A stretch of 64,000 bases of DNA. It comes from Synaphobranchus kaupii (lineage: Eukaryota; Chordata; Actinopteri; Anguilliformes; Synaphobranchidae). The notes beneath the pieces were generated by a model, which had not been told where the DNA came from, made no database searches, and was given only the letters and a program-made list of their open reading frames with translations. Below are positions 11,389 through 23,789 of this stretch, in pieces (position 1 is the stretch's first letter; every line of letters begins with the position of its first letter). The translations under genes and the position numbers were made by a program. The DNA lies in contig CM056397.1 in NCBI GenBank assembly GCA_029718625.1, forward strand, positions 3,310,590 through 3,374,589, read 5' to 3'.

Positions 11389-12698
11389 GTCTTTCTTTGT
11401 GGCTAGAGTTATTTGAATATAAGGTTGAAAATTCGGTGAGGTATACGTAATTTTGACATATACCTCTACCACTTCCTCATTTTTGAAAGACTACAGTGTT
11501 TTCAAGTGGGCGTGTAAATTACATAGCAAGCAGGCGGAGCCAGTGAGGGAAGAATCTCATTGTTCTGAATAGGGACAGGACACATCGTAGATCAAGCTAG
11601 CTATCATTGCTATTTTATTATAATGTCAGAAAATTACACTGATAGGCTACGTTATTTCCTAAAAATGTTTTGGCAAACTAAACCAAACAGGACTCAAGTG
11701 CTGTCGGAGTGGAGCTCCTCCGGTATTCCCTGATTCCCTGTAGCCTGCATCTTCCTCTGCCTTATTGAATCACCCGGTAAGAAACCATGTCAACTAATGT
11801 TACATTATGATCCATGACCATTAAGCAGACTAACATTAGCTAGCTGACCATAATTGAAAGGTTTTGCTCTGAGCATTCGATAACAGAAGTAATGTATTTT
11901 TTTCTGGGCTAGTGCGTTAGCTGTTGTTAGCAACGGGTTTCTTGGCATAAAACAAATCGGTTTTAAAATGTTTGCCATGGAGTAGGCTATAGTAGCTAAC
12001 CTTGCATTCGTTAATGGAAGGAGGTCAGATATTGGGGTGATAAATGCGTCGTTTCCATGTTCTTACCGACATCAGTGCATTAGAGTTGCACTAGGAAAGT
12101 TTTGGCTTGGCATAGCTAAAACGGCTAACAAGTAGTCTACAACAATGACGTTTTAACTTTTAATTGTATATGTTTAATATTCTGTATCGGCATGTTGGTT
12201 GATACAAAAGCATGTGATACTGAATAAACGGAGGTTGGGGTTGATTTTCCAACATGGAACCAGGGTGTGTAGCCTAAGTGTTACAGACTTCTGGCTAGGC
12301 TGGCTAATGTTTTCACTATACCAAACGTAGATAAATGTAGGGCTGTATTTCCCTCGTTTTTCTGGAGACTGAGCTAATGATGGTTAATGATGATTCTCAG
12401 TATAACGGTTACATTAGAGGCTAACTTGCCAGCGAGTTACGTGGCCTCTCTAATCTCTGAGTCTCTAAATGATGCAGACAGGCAGGCACTACACTAGCAA
12501 TAAAATGCCGAGCCCCTTGGCCTCCGCTTCTGTAACGTCATTCAGTGGGCATGGCAACCTGTTGTCTTAACTGTAAGCTTCATGGCTGTTGTAGTTCATT
12601 CTAAGGCAAGTACCTGGTACACGCACAGTAGTTTTGGACTATATCTCTGTCTCACTACAGGTAGAAAGTTGGCTGAGAGCTCAGAGAGCGGCATTTTT

Positions 12699-13266
12699 GC
12701 CAGCAGCCATACCACCATGCAATCTGTTCCTGCTGAATTGCTGAAGCTAAGCAGGTGTGGGCTTGGTTAGTACTTGGATGGGAGATCTTCTGGGAAAACT
12801 AAGTTGCTGCTGGAAGTGGTGTTGGTGGACCAGTAGGGGGCAATCTTCCCTCTGGTCAAATAAATCCCAATGCCCCATGTACAGTGATGGGGACACTGCG
12901 CTGTAGGAGATGCCGTCTTTCGGATGAGACGTTAAACCGAGGTCCTGACTGTGGTCATTAAAGATCCCATGACACTTATCGCAAAGAGTAAGGGTTTCCC
13001 CGGTGTCCTGGCTAAATTCCCAACCTGGCTCTTTCAATCTGCCACCTAATCATCCCCCAGTTTAATTGGCTAATAATCATTCTCTCCCTCTCCACCTCAG
13101 CTGATGTGTGGTGAGCATTCTGGCGCAAAATGGCTGCCGCTGCATCACCCAGGTGGGTGCTACACATTGGTGGTGGTAGAGGTGAGTTTCCCCCTCGTCA
13201 CTGTAAGCGCTTTGAGTGTCGTGAAAGGCGCTATATAAATGCAAGGTATTATTATTATTATTATTT
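12699..13266 (+). mobile_element. SINE3-type element (5S rRNA-derived head)
   Basis: The first ~115 bp match 5S rRNA: GCCAGCAGCCATACCACC, the internal promoter A box AAGCTAAGCAGG (12744-12755) and the C box region TACTTGGATGGGAGA (12771-12785). A conserved body (GATGAGACGTTAAACCGAGG and ATTAAAGATCCCATGACA) and the tail GCGCTATATAAATGCAAG with ATT repeats follow. It is a retroposed SINE, not a 5S gene: the 5S part is mutated and continues into SINE body. Confidence 0.88.
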
Positions 13267-13332
13267 TAATCAGGAGGAGAGCTATTTTTCTACAAACCAA
13301 ACATAATTTTTTTTTTTGGAATTCCCCTTTAA

Positions 13333-14195
13333 CACACAGTTTGGCTGCATGCTCCGATACGCTGGGCCTTTAGTGTCGTAAATGAATGCTAACTGCTGCA
13401 ACATCACCTGCTGTCTCTCATCTCACAAAACAGTATTTTATATACTAGACACATCATAGCTTGCTCCAAAATTAATATGTGATAACAAACATGTTGAAGA
13501 TGAGCGACAAGGCAGTCAATTTATTATGTTACAAACTGTGTCCACAAAACAACAGCTTGTTCAGGGTAGGCTACTAAGGGATCTTCTCCATCGACTTCCA
13601 CTCAAAAATACAGCCTGTGTCTTCCTGTCCCAAGACCCCAGGCATTACGTGTTTTTGACCAATGATTGTTGTCTCATTGTCCCTCTTCTGGTCCCGCTCC
13701 TCCAAGTGAGTGGAGTGACCATAGATATAGAACCTATCTATGACAGTGACTCCAGTGACTCAACCTGTCCCTCTGATTGGTCTTGAACCAATGTTAATAC
13801 CTGTCCAAACAACACAATAATTTTAAAAAATCGGTACATGGAGAGGAATTAGACGAAGGAGAAGCACCTATTGCGACTACATTTTCTTGTGGTAAAAATG
13901 TATTGACTTAGTATTTTCACCACATTGCTGCCATTAACTTACATGGTGAAAGACCTATACTGGAGCCAACCGCAGTGGTGCTAGTGAGCAACGGCATTAG
14001 TTCCCTCCCCTCTGGTTGAAGGCATGTTATTAGTGAACTCAGCAGGTGTAGTGATTGGTTGGAATGAAAACCTGCATACTCGGCCCTCCATGACACATGG
14101 TTAGGCACCACTGAATTAGACCAAAATGTACGTTAAATAGCCTATGGCAATTAAAATACACATTTAACCAAAGAATGAAATTAGGTCTGTAGCCA
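13333..14195. other. Intron 2 segment, weak coding-like remnant
   Basis: A plus-strand frame at 13526-13786 ends in an acidic serine-rich tail (IEPIYDSDSSDS). It resembles no family I can name and lacks splice support. Possibly a transposon fragment. Confidence 0.25.
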
Positions 14196-14197
14196 CT

Positions 14198-14299
14198 CCC
14201 TTATGGAAATGTAATATACTGCAGCATATTTTAAATATATTGTGAAGATAATTTTGATATATTTACAATATACTGCAGCATATTCTTTTTGCATAGGGG
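14198..14299. mobile_element. Short MITE with CT flanks, copy 1
   Basis: Begins CCCTTATGGAAAT and ends with the inverse-type GCATAGGGG; flanked by CT on both sides (14196-14197, 14300-14301). It matches the copy at 30476-30570 in reverse orientation along its length. Confidence 0.75.
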
Positions 14300-14745
14300 C
14301 TTTGATGCCATTCCCGTACATATCCTGTCCTTATTTGGTTTCTTAGGCACGGGGACTGTTCAGTGGAAGATTGTCCAGGAGCCGCATACTACCTGGTGTG
14401 CTCAAAGGCATAATCCAACTAATGTCCGCATACATCCAGTTCCCCTACAGGATGCAAAGCCAGGTGGAGGTAAAGCGGGTTCTTATGAAATTGCCAACCT
14501 GCCCAATGTTATCAGTGCCATAGACTGCACACACGCACATCAAGGCTCCATCCGATGAGCATTTGCATATACGAATAGAAAGGGTTATCACTCCATCAAT
14601 GAGCAGCTCATATGTGTTATGAAACGTGTGTTGCTGAACTTCGTGGCCCGGTGGGACCCAAGACAGCTTCATTCTGTGGGGCAGTTCAGTTGGCACTCGT
14701 TTGGAGAATGGTGCTGTGAGAGACCGCTGGCTTATTGGCAATAAT
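14300..14745 (+). pseudogene. PIF/Harbinger transposase remnant
   Basis: Plus-strand pieces read LSLFGFLGTGTVQW, then YEIANLPNVISAIDCTH, and, after frameshifts, NRKGYHSINEQLI, VLLNFVARWDPRQLHSVGQF and ENGAVRDRWLIG. These follow the order of the DDE domain of Harbinger transposases (HARBI1 relatives), including the aspartate of the IDCTH block. Stops and shifts make it non-functional. The 5' side abuts the short MITE. Confidence 0.8.
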
Positions 14746-14938
14746 ATATATTTAATGTTTTACCTTATCTACTTTATTGATTTTTGTAAATATATGCTAA
14801 TTCCAAATTTGATGCCTGAAACACATTCCAAAAAAGTTGGGACAGGGGCAAAAGAAAAAGACTGGGAAGTTCAAAAAACACCAGTTTGGAACATTCCACA
14901 GGTAAACAGGTGATGCCATCATGACTGGGTATAAAAGG

Positions 14939-15345
14939 ATATTAAAAGACTCTTGATATCTTATTTTCAGGTATTCTTACAAGCGATACTATAACCTCTT
15001 TGCATTTGAATGGATCTCTATGGGAATTTGGGGGTGGGACTAGAGTAACCTGTAAATTACATGAGAATAGTATGGAACCCATGGTTGGCTAAATGGATGT
15101 GAGTCATCAAGGGTCTGCAGTATCAAACGATCCTCAAACCATGCTGCCAGATATGCAGTAGATATGGATGGATCACTTGGATGGATGATTAACTTGGTTG
15201 TTTCTCCTGACTTATTTTTCCATAGAATTCAATAGGAAAATGGGTCAGGAGAAACAACCCTTAAAGTTACCCATCCATATCTACTGCATATCTGGCAGCA
15301 GAGTGATGGTTTGAGGCTCGTTTTATACCTCAGACCCTTGATACC
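14939..15345. mobile_element. Tc1/mariner-type MITE, copy C (internal part)
   Basis: Shares GACTCTTGATATCTTATTTT, ATGGTTGGCTAAATGG and the palindromic centre GCCAGATATGCAGTAGATA with the other copies. The terminal CAGTGAGCACC repeats are missing. Confidence 0.7.
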
Positions 15346-15649
15346 GAGAAAGTTAAATATATTAGAAATATATATATATAGGCTATATTTAAGTCTTCGC
15401 TTTTAAGCACTTATTTGATGTGATTGTAATTCAATTTGATGAAATACTGTACACATTTATTTAAAGTTTCTAAATCTAATAGGACAATAGTAGGCCTAAG
15501 CCTATAATTTTAATATGATCTGATTTTCCTGTAACTTTAACCGATTTTCTGTTGCGCAAAAGCAGCATATCCAAGTGCAGTGTCACGTAAGAATGCGTGA
15601 GAACGCACTGGCTAATCAGAGTGTAAGGTTGCTAGCTTTTCATTTATAT

Positions 15650-17456
15650 TTCCAAAGGCACACCAAAACGAAAGCCACCTGACCCCGAAAAACAGAAAAC
15701 TAGCAAGAATACAAAATATGACGAAAACTACTTGAAATATGGATTTTGCTGTATCACTGTAAGTGGGGAGATGCAGCCGCAATGTGTTATCTGTGCAGTG
15801 ACACTTGCTAACGACAGCCATAAACCAACACAACCAACACTGAAAAAAGACATTTAGAAATGAAACACGGACATCTTTTGGGCTTTTTTTAAGCAGAAAT
15901 TGAGTGAACTGAACTTGCAGAAAGGCACAATTAAAAATGCAAGAAGCAACACAGAACTGGCTCTGAAAGCATCATATGAAGTAGTGCACCACATCGCTAA
16001 AACGAAGAAGCCTTACTCGATTGGCGAGACTCTTGTGCTCCCGGCAGCTATCGACATGTGCAGAACCATGCTTGGTGACAGTGCCACGGAAAAGTTAAAA
16101 GCAATGCCACTGTCTGATACTACAATAGTTTGACGCGTAGCAGAAATGGCAGAAAATGTCCATGAACAACTTATTACTCGTTTACAAGCATCAGAGTTCA
16201 CCATCCAGTTGGACGAAGCAACAGACATTGCAAAGGAGGCGCATCTGATCGCGTATGTGAGGTAGGCTATACTCATGATTCATCAATCAAAGAAGACTTT
16301 TTTTTCCAGTAGCATGTCCATGTCCAAGTCAATACAGGGCCGTGCTGCTGGAGCTGATTTCATAGTCAATTACTTTTTTGTTAACAATGGTCTGAAGTGG
16401 GGGTCATTCTTGGCCGTCTGTACAGACTGAGCTCCTTCTATGACCGGACGAAGAACAGGGCTGAAAGCAAAAGTTTTGGAGAGAGCCCCTCATACAGCGT
16501 GGAATCACTACTCGAGCAAGGGATCGAGACCTTAGTGATGTTTTGAGTGCTGCCGTGAAAGTAGTGAACTTAATCAAAACACAGCCGACAAAGTCACGAC
16601 TTTTTGCTGCCATTTGTGCTGACATGGGAGCAGAGCATCACACTCTGTTAATGCACATCGAAGTCAGATGGCTTTCCCGCGAAAAGGCTTTGCAGCGGCT
16701 TTACAAACTGAGGAACGAGGTGAGAGTTTTTCTAATTGAGGCCAAGTACAGCAACGCAAATGCGCTGTGTGACCATCGTTGGATTGTGCTTCTGGCATAC
16801 CTTGCTGATATATTCGACAAATTGAACATGTTAAACATTTCAATGCAAGGAACAGAGATAAGCGTTTTTGACCTCAGCCACAAAATCGCAGCAAAGATTT
16901 GGTTGTGGGATTCGAGGATTGAGGCTGGGAACATTCCATTTCCATTGTTGAGCGAAACTATTGATGAGACAGAATTGGAACTCGCATGCTTCATGGATCC
17001 CGTGAGGAATCATTTCCGCTCCCTCAGGACCAGTCGGGACAAATACTTCACAGACAGCAGCACAAACCAGGATGACTGGATCATGCAGCCCGTTCTAGTG
17101 AAGCCAGAAACACTAGCCACGAATATCTCAGTCGACATTCAAGAGAAGCTCATTGAACTGCAGTGACAGAGCTGCTGAGATGCAGTTTAACAAACAGCCT
17201 TTGTGAGAGTTCTGGTTGAAAATCAGACAAGACTACCCAGCATTGACAAGACAAGCAATCAAAGGTCTTCTGCCATCCGGCTCGTCTTACTTATGCGAAG
17301 CTAGGTTCTCCACGATGGCAGTCCTGAAGACAAAGTACAGATCGAGACTGGAAGTGGAGAATAATCTGAGACTCGCTATTTTGAAGATATCCCCAGAAAG
17401 CGACAGACTCTGTGTAGTGAAGAAGCACACCCTTCACATTAAACCTGTAAGTTAAA
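15650..17456 (+). pseudogene. hAT transposase remnant (ZBED5/FAM200-like)
   Basis: A decayed hAT transposase in several frames. Near 15660-15870 a BED-like zinc-finger region reads YLKYGF, CVIC and TLANDSHKP. 15900-16133 carries KKPYSIGETLVLPAAIDMCR. 16143-16265 carries TIQLDEATDIAKEAHLIAYV. 16543-17166 is the longest intact part (207 codons), with HIEVRWLSREKALQRLYKLR and LAYLADIFDKLNMLNISMQG. 17216-17455 holds the C-terminal dimerisation end, SGSSYLCEARFSTMAVLKTK. This order matches the ZBED5/FAM200-type transposases seen in many fish genomes. Frameshifts and stops separate the parts, so it is not a host gene. Terminal repeats were not identified. Confidence 0.85.
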
Positions 17457-19001
17457 TCACTTATTTTTTATGATTAAAACAATACAAACTTCATAAAAGT
17501 GGAAACGCTTGCTAACACTTAGGGTTTAGCTATAACTTTGTTTAGCTATAACTATCAGGCAACAAAAAAAAAGAAGCCGTATTTAACGTTAACGCTAGCT
17601 AGTTAAAAGTAACATGGACACATGCTAAATTTAACAGATAACGTTAGCTATAATGTAGTCCGTTTACCAGATAGCTAGCCTTAGCTAACTCAAAATACCA
17701 ATGTTATCATTTGATCGGTAACTTCAATTTAATAGATAATCCATGCAATGTAACATTACGTTATGTAACTTAGCTAACGTTAACCACATCGATAGTTAGC
17801 CGGATGTTAGCTAGCTGGATTTAAGACGCTAACTCAAAAACGCTGACAACAAATTTTGTTTTTATCTGATAACGTTATGCTATCCTCATCTAGCGTGACA
17901 CCATAAATATAATTGGTTTAACTTAAGTAACGTTAACATTAACTAACTACACTAACGTTACATTAATGTTATTTAAATGCCACAAAGTAACATTACCGAC
18001 CATTAACTCTATAAACTTCGCCCGTAGGGGTTGAGACGTATCCATCTCAATTACAGTATTCATGTCGGTCTGAAATTATAAACTACAGCTTTAAGAAAAC
18101 CCCATAAATTTTGATGCAGGATTGTTTAAAACCTCAGCTTCTCGAGTTACACTGCAGGGCAATAAAATATAAGGATGCTATTAATAGCCCAAAGCACTTA
18201 CGACCCTCCGCTCACCACAGCCACATATTGAAAATGCATAAAATGCACCGTTTATACACGCTAAGAAAATCATGTTCACATGTAGAAACTATATTTTTTT
18301 AAAACCTTGTACAAATGAGCATTCACCGTTTTCCCTTGCTTACCGTACTATATACAGTACCTGATGCACTTTCGACTGTTTTCTGAAGAGTTTATCTTGT
18401 TGCATTTCGTCAAAGTCCCGTACAGACGACATTTTCACAGCGACTACCTATCGCACTTAGGGCTGAAATACGTTGCTGTTGTTGTGTAAAAACACACATA
18501 TTTTTGTACATTTTAAAAAAAACGTATTTAAATGTTATGATTATTATGTATATACTGTATGTGACTATTCTGAAATAAATGTATTCTGTTGCAAATTTCT
18601 GAATGATACAGCTTCTTCTTCAATTCGAACTTTAAACCATGGATGTGCAGGGAATATTTTTTAAGATATTGACATTTAAATAAAGCTAGTAGAAACTAGG
18701 TGGAATTGCCTCTGGAGGGCCAAAGTAAATAGAGTTAAAGTTGGTAACCCTTCTTGCTGGTTTCAGCAGGTTTCAGCTGTTACGGACTTTGGCTGAAAGC
18801 AAAACACGCCAACCTCGCTGCACATGTCATGCTGGGTAACCCGGATCAAGTGTACTACAAAGCAGCAGAAATAATTTGGACAGACAGACCGACAGACCGA
18901 CCACAGAGTGACTTATACTAGCTGCTGGTCGCAGCTAAAAAGTTTGAATGCCACTGCTCTCAGTCCTAGTGGTTACTCATGTTCTAGCTTATTTGTCATT
19001 T
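17457..19001. other. AT-rich intron segment with TAGCTAACGTTA motifs
   Basis: Many GCTAGCTAACGTTA-type blocks, common dispersed sequence in fish genomes. No exon or transposon end recognised. Confidence 0.4.
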
Positions 19002-19134
19002 TGTTATGGTCTCCGGTGTCTAGTGTATTAGTTTGTGCACCTTGCCTGTTGTTGTTTTTGTTGTTCTTCAAGTAAAAGCTTTTGGTTTTTCGTACTCCTG
19101 CCTCGTGTGTATCTCTGCGCCTGGTTCCATAACA
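19002..19134 (+). mobile_element. LTR-type fragment
   Basis: Starts TGTTATGG and ends CCATAACA, inverse termini. The tail (GCTTTTGGTTTTTCGTACTC) is close to the tail of the solo LTR ending at 24900, so the same lineage is likely. There is no target duplication and it is very short, probably internally deleted. Confidence 0.4.
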
Positions 19135-19139
19135 ACACA

Positions 19140-20040
19140 TAGCAAAGAATTTGAGACCATTCCTCCATACAGAATCTTTTCAGATTATTCAGACTCAAGA
19201 GTTCTTCTTCCTCAGTTGTGGACTCTCCTCTTCAGCTCACCCCACAGGTTTTCATTGGGGTTTAGGTCAGTGAACTATTTTTGTGTAGATTTTTAGGTAT
19301 GCTTTGGATCATGGTCCTGCTGGAAGATCAAACCAGGACCCACTTTTAGCCTTCTGGCAGAGGCAGCCAGAGTTTGGTCTAAAATCTCCTGGTATTTGAT
19401 GGAGTCCTTGATGCCATTTATCCTTACAAGGTTCCCAGGGCCTTTGGAGGAAAACAGCCCCACAACATCACACATCCACGACTATATTTCACAGTGGGGA
19501 TAAGGTTATTTTCTGTATAACTATTCCTCTTATTAAACCAAACCAACCTTTATTATTTATTGCCAAAAAGCTTGTTATTCGTCTTGTCTGACCATAGCAC
19601 CAGGTTGCAGTCTAAATTCCAGTAACATTCAGAAAACTCCAGGCGCTTACGTTTGTGGTATGACGACAGCAGGGGCTTTCTTCTGGAACGCCTACTAAAT
19701 AGCTTGTTGGTGCTTAATTGTACTTTTTGAGACCTGGTGACCACAGGATGATAGCAACTTCTGTAATTCTCCAACCGTGAAATGCCTCATGAACCATCCT
19801 CCTCACTGTGCGTGGGAGCAAACTACACTTGCAACCTCTTCCAGGCAGGTTAAACAGCTCCATTTGCTTTAAGCTTCTTAATTATTTCCCTAATGGTGGA
19901 AATAGGTCGGTTCACACATTAACCTATTTTTCTATAGCCATTGCCTAATTTATGAAGGCCAACAACCTTTTGTCTCATTTAATTTGTGTGTTCTCTAATC
20001 TTCCCCATGTTGATGGATGACTAAGGGGTTTTGGCCTGTG
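19140..20040 (-). pseudogene. Tc1 transposase remnant
   Basis: Minus-strand pieces read CNLVLWSDKTNNKLFGNK (19553-19774) and CDVVGLFSSKGPGNLVRING with DPKHT (19293-19475). These are the central and C-terminal catalytic segments of Tc1 transposases (the D of WSDKT and the D of the QQDxDPKHT block). Frameshifts separate them. Confidence 0.85.
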
Positions 20041-20056
20041 TATCACCTCATATTTA

Positions 20057-21036
20057 CAATGAGCACCATAATTCATTGGACAGTGACACATCTTTTGTTA
20101 TTTTGGGTTCTATACTCTGGCACATTGAGTTTGAAAGGATACAATGAGAATGAGGTTGAAGTCCAGACTATCAGCTTTAGTTAGAGGGTATTTTCATCCA
20201 TATTGAATGAACCATTTAGAAATTATAGAAACCTCATATTTACAGTGAGCACCATAATTCATTGGACAGTGACACATTTTTTGTTATTTTGGTTCTATAC
20301 TCTAGCACTTTGAGTTTGAAAGGATACAATGACAATGAGGTTGAAGTACAGACTATCAGCTTTAGTTTGAGGGTATTTTCATCCATATCGAATGAACCGT
20401 TTAGAAATTATAGAACCCTTTGTACATAGTCCCCCCCATTTTTGGGCATTATTGGACAGTTTAACATAATGTAGAATAAAGCAATCATTTAAATATTTGG
20501 TCGCATATCTTTTGCATGCCATGACTTCCTGATGTCTGTGACCCAACAATATCAAAAGACGTTTGATATCTTACTTTCTGATACTCTTAAAAGCGATACT
20601 ATAACTTCTCTGCATTTGAATTGATCTATATGGGAATTGGGGGGTGGGACTAGATTTAGCTGTAAATTACACTGGAACAGTATGGAACACATGGTTGGCT
20701 AAATGGCTCTAAGTCATCAAGGGTCTGACGTATCAAACAAGCCTTAAACCATCACTCTGCTGCCAGATATGCAGTAGATATGGATGGATAACCTGAAGGG
20801 TTTCTTCTCCTGACTTATTTTTCCATAGAGTTCAATAGGAAAATTTGTCAGGAGATACAACCCTTCCCACAGAGATCCATGCAAATGCAGAGAAGTTATA
20901 GTATCGCTTGTAAGAGTACCAGAAAATAATATATCAAGAATCTTTTGATATTGTTGAGTCACAGACATCAGGTCATGGCATGCAAAGGATATGCGACCAA
21001 ATATTAAAATGATTACTTTATTCTACATTATGTTAA
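20057..21036. mobile_element. Tc1/mariner-type MITE, copy B, with 186-bp tandem duplication
   Basis: The left end TGAGCACCATAATTCATTGG occurs twice, near 20059 and 20245, because about 186 bp including CCTCATATTTACA are duplicated in tandem. The interior is the family palindrome centred near 20810. The right terminal repeat is lost after TACATTATGTTAAAC. Confidence 0.75.
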
Positions 21037-21539
21037 ACAAAGTTCGCCATGAACTCCTGTTTTACCCGTTCTTGACTGAAAGGTGTGATAGGGACTGGAA
21101 TGTAGTTGGCATGTCAGACTAGGCTTGAGGTATGGCTGAATTTACAGCGGGTCGGGATTTGAATTTACGAGATGCTGGTACTCGCCATTAATTTGACAGC
21201 AATGGGGAGTGCATGTAAGGACAACAGGCATTCGACTCCAGCTCAGCTCTCAGGAGATAGAAGTTTGTTAAAACCTTCCGGGATGAAAGCAATTTAAGGT
21301 GGCATTCCCCTTCACTGAGGGACAGGAATGTGGTCTTTGACCGATGGAACCTTTTATTATTATGCATTTTTTGATATAGCCTACACAATAATAATATTTC
21401 ACATTGTAATATTTATATTTTTAGTCATGCTTGTGCGCGCCCCTGTGTGTACGCGTTGTGCACACGCCTACGTAGAACCACTTCTATTGTGCCAGTAAAA
21501 TAACATGTAAACAACTGCAACATGACTTTAGACCAGGTT

Positions 21540-22060
21540 TGTGGTGGTTTTAGCGCAAACGCTTTCTACTGGCTCAAGATAGCAATACGCCAAAAATTAT
21601 CCTGCAACACCTCATCTTAAGCCCAACCCGCCCAGTTCACTTGCTATGGGCGCAAGATCACTTGGTATTTAAACAATGTGAGAGCTGGGCAATATAATGA
21701 CCCCTGCACCGGGTGTAAGATAGCAAAGACACTTGCGTTTGGGTTAGCGCCGCTTAGCGCCGGGTGTAAGATAGGGCCCGCTGTTTTTACAGGCTTACTA
21801 TCCGCCAACATATTTGCAATTTGCCTAGGTGCAAACGCAGGTGGCTTTTAAAGGGAATGGGATGTGACATTTTGATTGGTTTATTGCATGTTACGCCCAA
21901 GACACAACTATAATTAATGATGAAACTAAGTTCAGACCATTTTCACCTTGCGCCATACTTAGCGCTCAAATAACATGCCGTCTAACTAGCAAAAGTGGAC
22001 TTGGACATGCATTTTAGACCAAGCGCTAAGATTGTCAAGATAGAACCCTAAGGGTTTTGG
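21540..22060. repeat. Unclassified dispersed repeat (GATAGGGCCC type)
   Basis: Contains GCGCCGGGTGTAAGATAG and AAGATAGAACCC, motifs I associate with a common fish DNA-element remnant. Class not certain. Confidence 0.35.
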
Positions 22061-23789
22061 CGGTCCAAAACAAGAATGTTGTTGTCCATCAGTCTCTTGT
22101 TCATTTCTCTTCTGTATAACCTGTTCCTGCCTCACCCCTGTCCCTTGGTCTCATGCTTGTTTTTTTCTCTTTCTCTCAATTTTTCTGTCTATCAGGCCAG
22201 AGTAATCGATACCTCTACTTCCCGCCCTCCTACACCCTCCGGACAGAAACAAAGGCCTTTTTCCCTCCCTCTCTCTGCATTCGCTAGAAAGGAGACGTGG
22301 ATCATTTATTGTTTCCTTTCCTCTCTTTTTGCACACAGCCTTCTTGGAAGGTGAAACATAAGCCTGCCTGCAGGTGTCTTTGTGAAAGTCAATCCAGCCC
22401 CATTTCTTATTAATGACTGACGTTTGCACTGATCGGATCGCTGCGTCATGACAGCTTGCACCAGTAGCCGCACACGCGGTGGGCTGGCAGGCTCGCGGTC
22501 GGAGCTCGCAGGCGAAGAGGGCCAGAGTTTTGGCTGGAGATCCGGTCGAGTCTCTCCAAGAATCTGTGGGAAATTACAGCAAGGCTGCCCAAACATCTAC
22601 GCACGAAAGCATCTTGTATCGGCAAATCCAGACTGTTCGGTCATGGACCAGCATGGGATAGCTCAGGAGGGTGGGCCTATCTGAAGTGGGGGGGTTGGGC
22701 TTCCAATGACCCTGCCCTATCACATAACTCGAATGCTGGGGCTGTAATCAGAGTCCAGAGCAGAATAAACTTTTGTGTTTTTTACATTTGGGGTCAACTT
22801 GACCCCATCAGTTTAAACCAACACAAAATGAATTGTCATAGAACATTTTGACACTGTGTGGCTCGCCTTCTTAATATCTCCCAATTGACTAGCCTTTTAT
22901 CCTTAAATGTAAAAAATCTGTGATAAACTTCTCATTTTAGAGCTGGAGGTACGTAGACGTTTGTGTTTTCGTTGTATGGGAAAGTACCCGGTATCAACCA
23001 CAAAAAAAATAGATAAAAAGAGTATATTTTTATAAAGCTACAGAGCCTGGGGTCAAAATGAACCCACACAACACCTTTGTACACACAGTTGGTACAGGAC
23101 TTTAGAAAACAGCATTATGTTTCTTAAAATTATGAAGAACTTCATTGAGGAACAAGATCAATTTAAACAAATAGTTTAAACAAGTTGAGAAATAATAAAT
23201 GCAAAGACAAAATGATCATATGAACTTGATACACTGGTTGTAAAGAACACTCATAAAGGACACTTTAGTATTTTACACAACCAACCTCAGATGTGCAAGG
23301 TAATATGCAATAAAAACAGGCAAATCAATAAGAATACATAAGAAAATACTGTTTCCTATGTGGACCTATGACAATAAGACCTACAGGCACTTTTAAAAGT
23401 CTTTCGTATTTTATTGGTTAAACGATTTATCAATCACACCCTATATTTACCAACAACACATTTTCGACCAAGGTTATTAAATCAAAGTCAAAGTTCTCTA
23501 AGCAGATGTAACACAAACAATCTAGCTGACCTTTGTGGGATAACCCCCAGTTTTTGCTGAAAAATGAACTGTCCCTTTCCACCAACTCACAGAAATACCC
23601 CATTACCTGGTTCAATGGTTCAGAACACCTGAGTGTAACACAAATACTGCCCTGTTTTCCTTGCTAACTGCTCCCTGTCAGCTCTCATTGTTGGTGTCCT
23701 TTTCTTCAGGGCTGGCCGAAGATTAAACCACCATTGTGGCTCTCATTGACCTACATCACAGGCAGGAAACTGTGCTGTGTGTGTGGGCC
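22061..23789. other. Intron 2 segment with a high-complexity block
   Basis: 22200-22680 is mixed-composition DNA without repeat features or supported exons (see findings). 22790-23060 contains GGGGTCAACTTGACCCC and a second GGGGTCA block, suggesting a DNA-element remnant. Confidence 0.3.

Larger units (their letters stand above)
10588..13332. mobile_element. Outer TTAA-flanked element (piggyBac-like ends)
   Basis: TTAAAGGGTAATTCCACC at the left and GGAATTCCCCTTTAA at the right are inverse to each other, with TTAA at both ends. The 2.7-kb interior contains a second TTAA element (10661-11388) and a 5S-SINE (12699-13266), and no transposase frame. Confidence 0.45.

Noticed and set aside
12699..12815. 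A 5S rRNA gene
   Set aside because: Mutated 5S sequence continuing into SINE body and tail.
16543..17166. 207-codon frame as a host gene
   Set aside because: It is the middle of a ZBED5-like hAT transposase with broken flanking parts.
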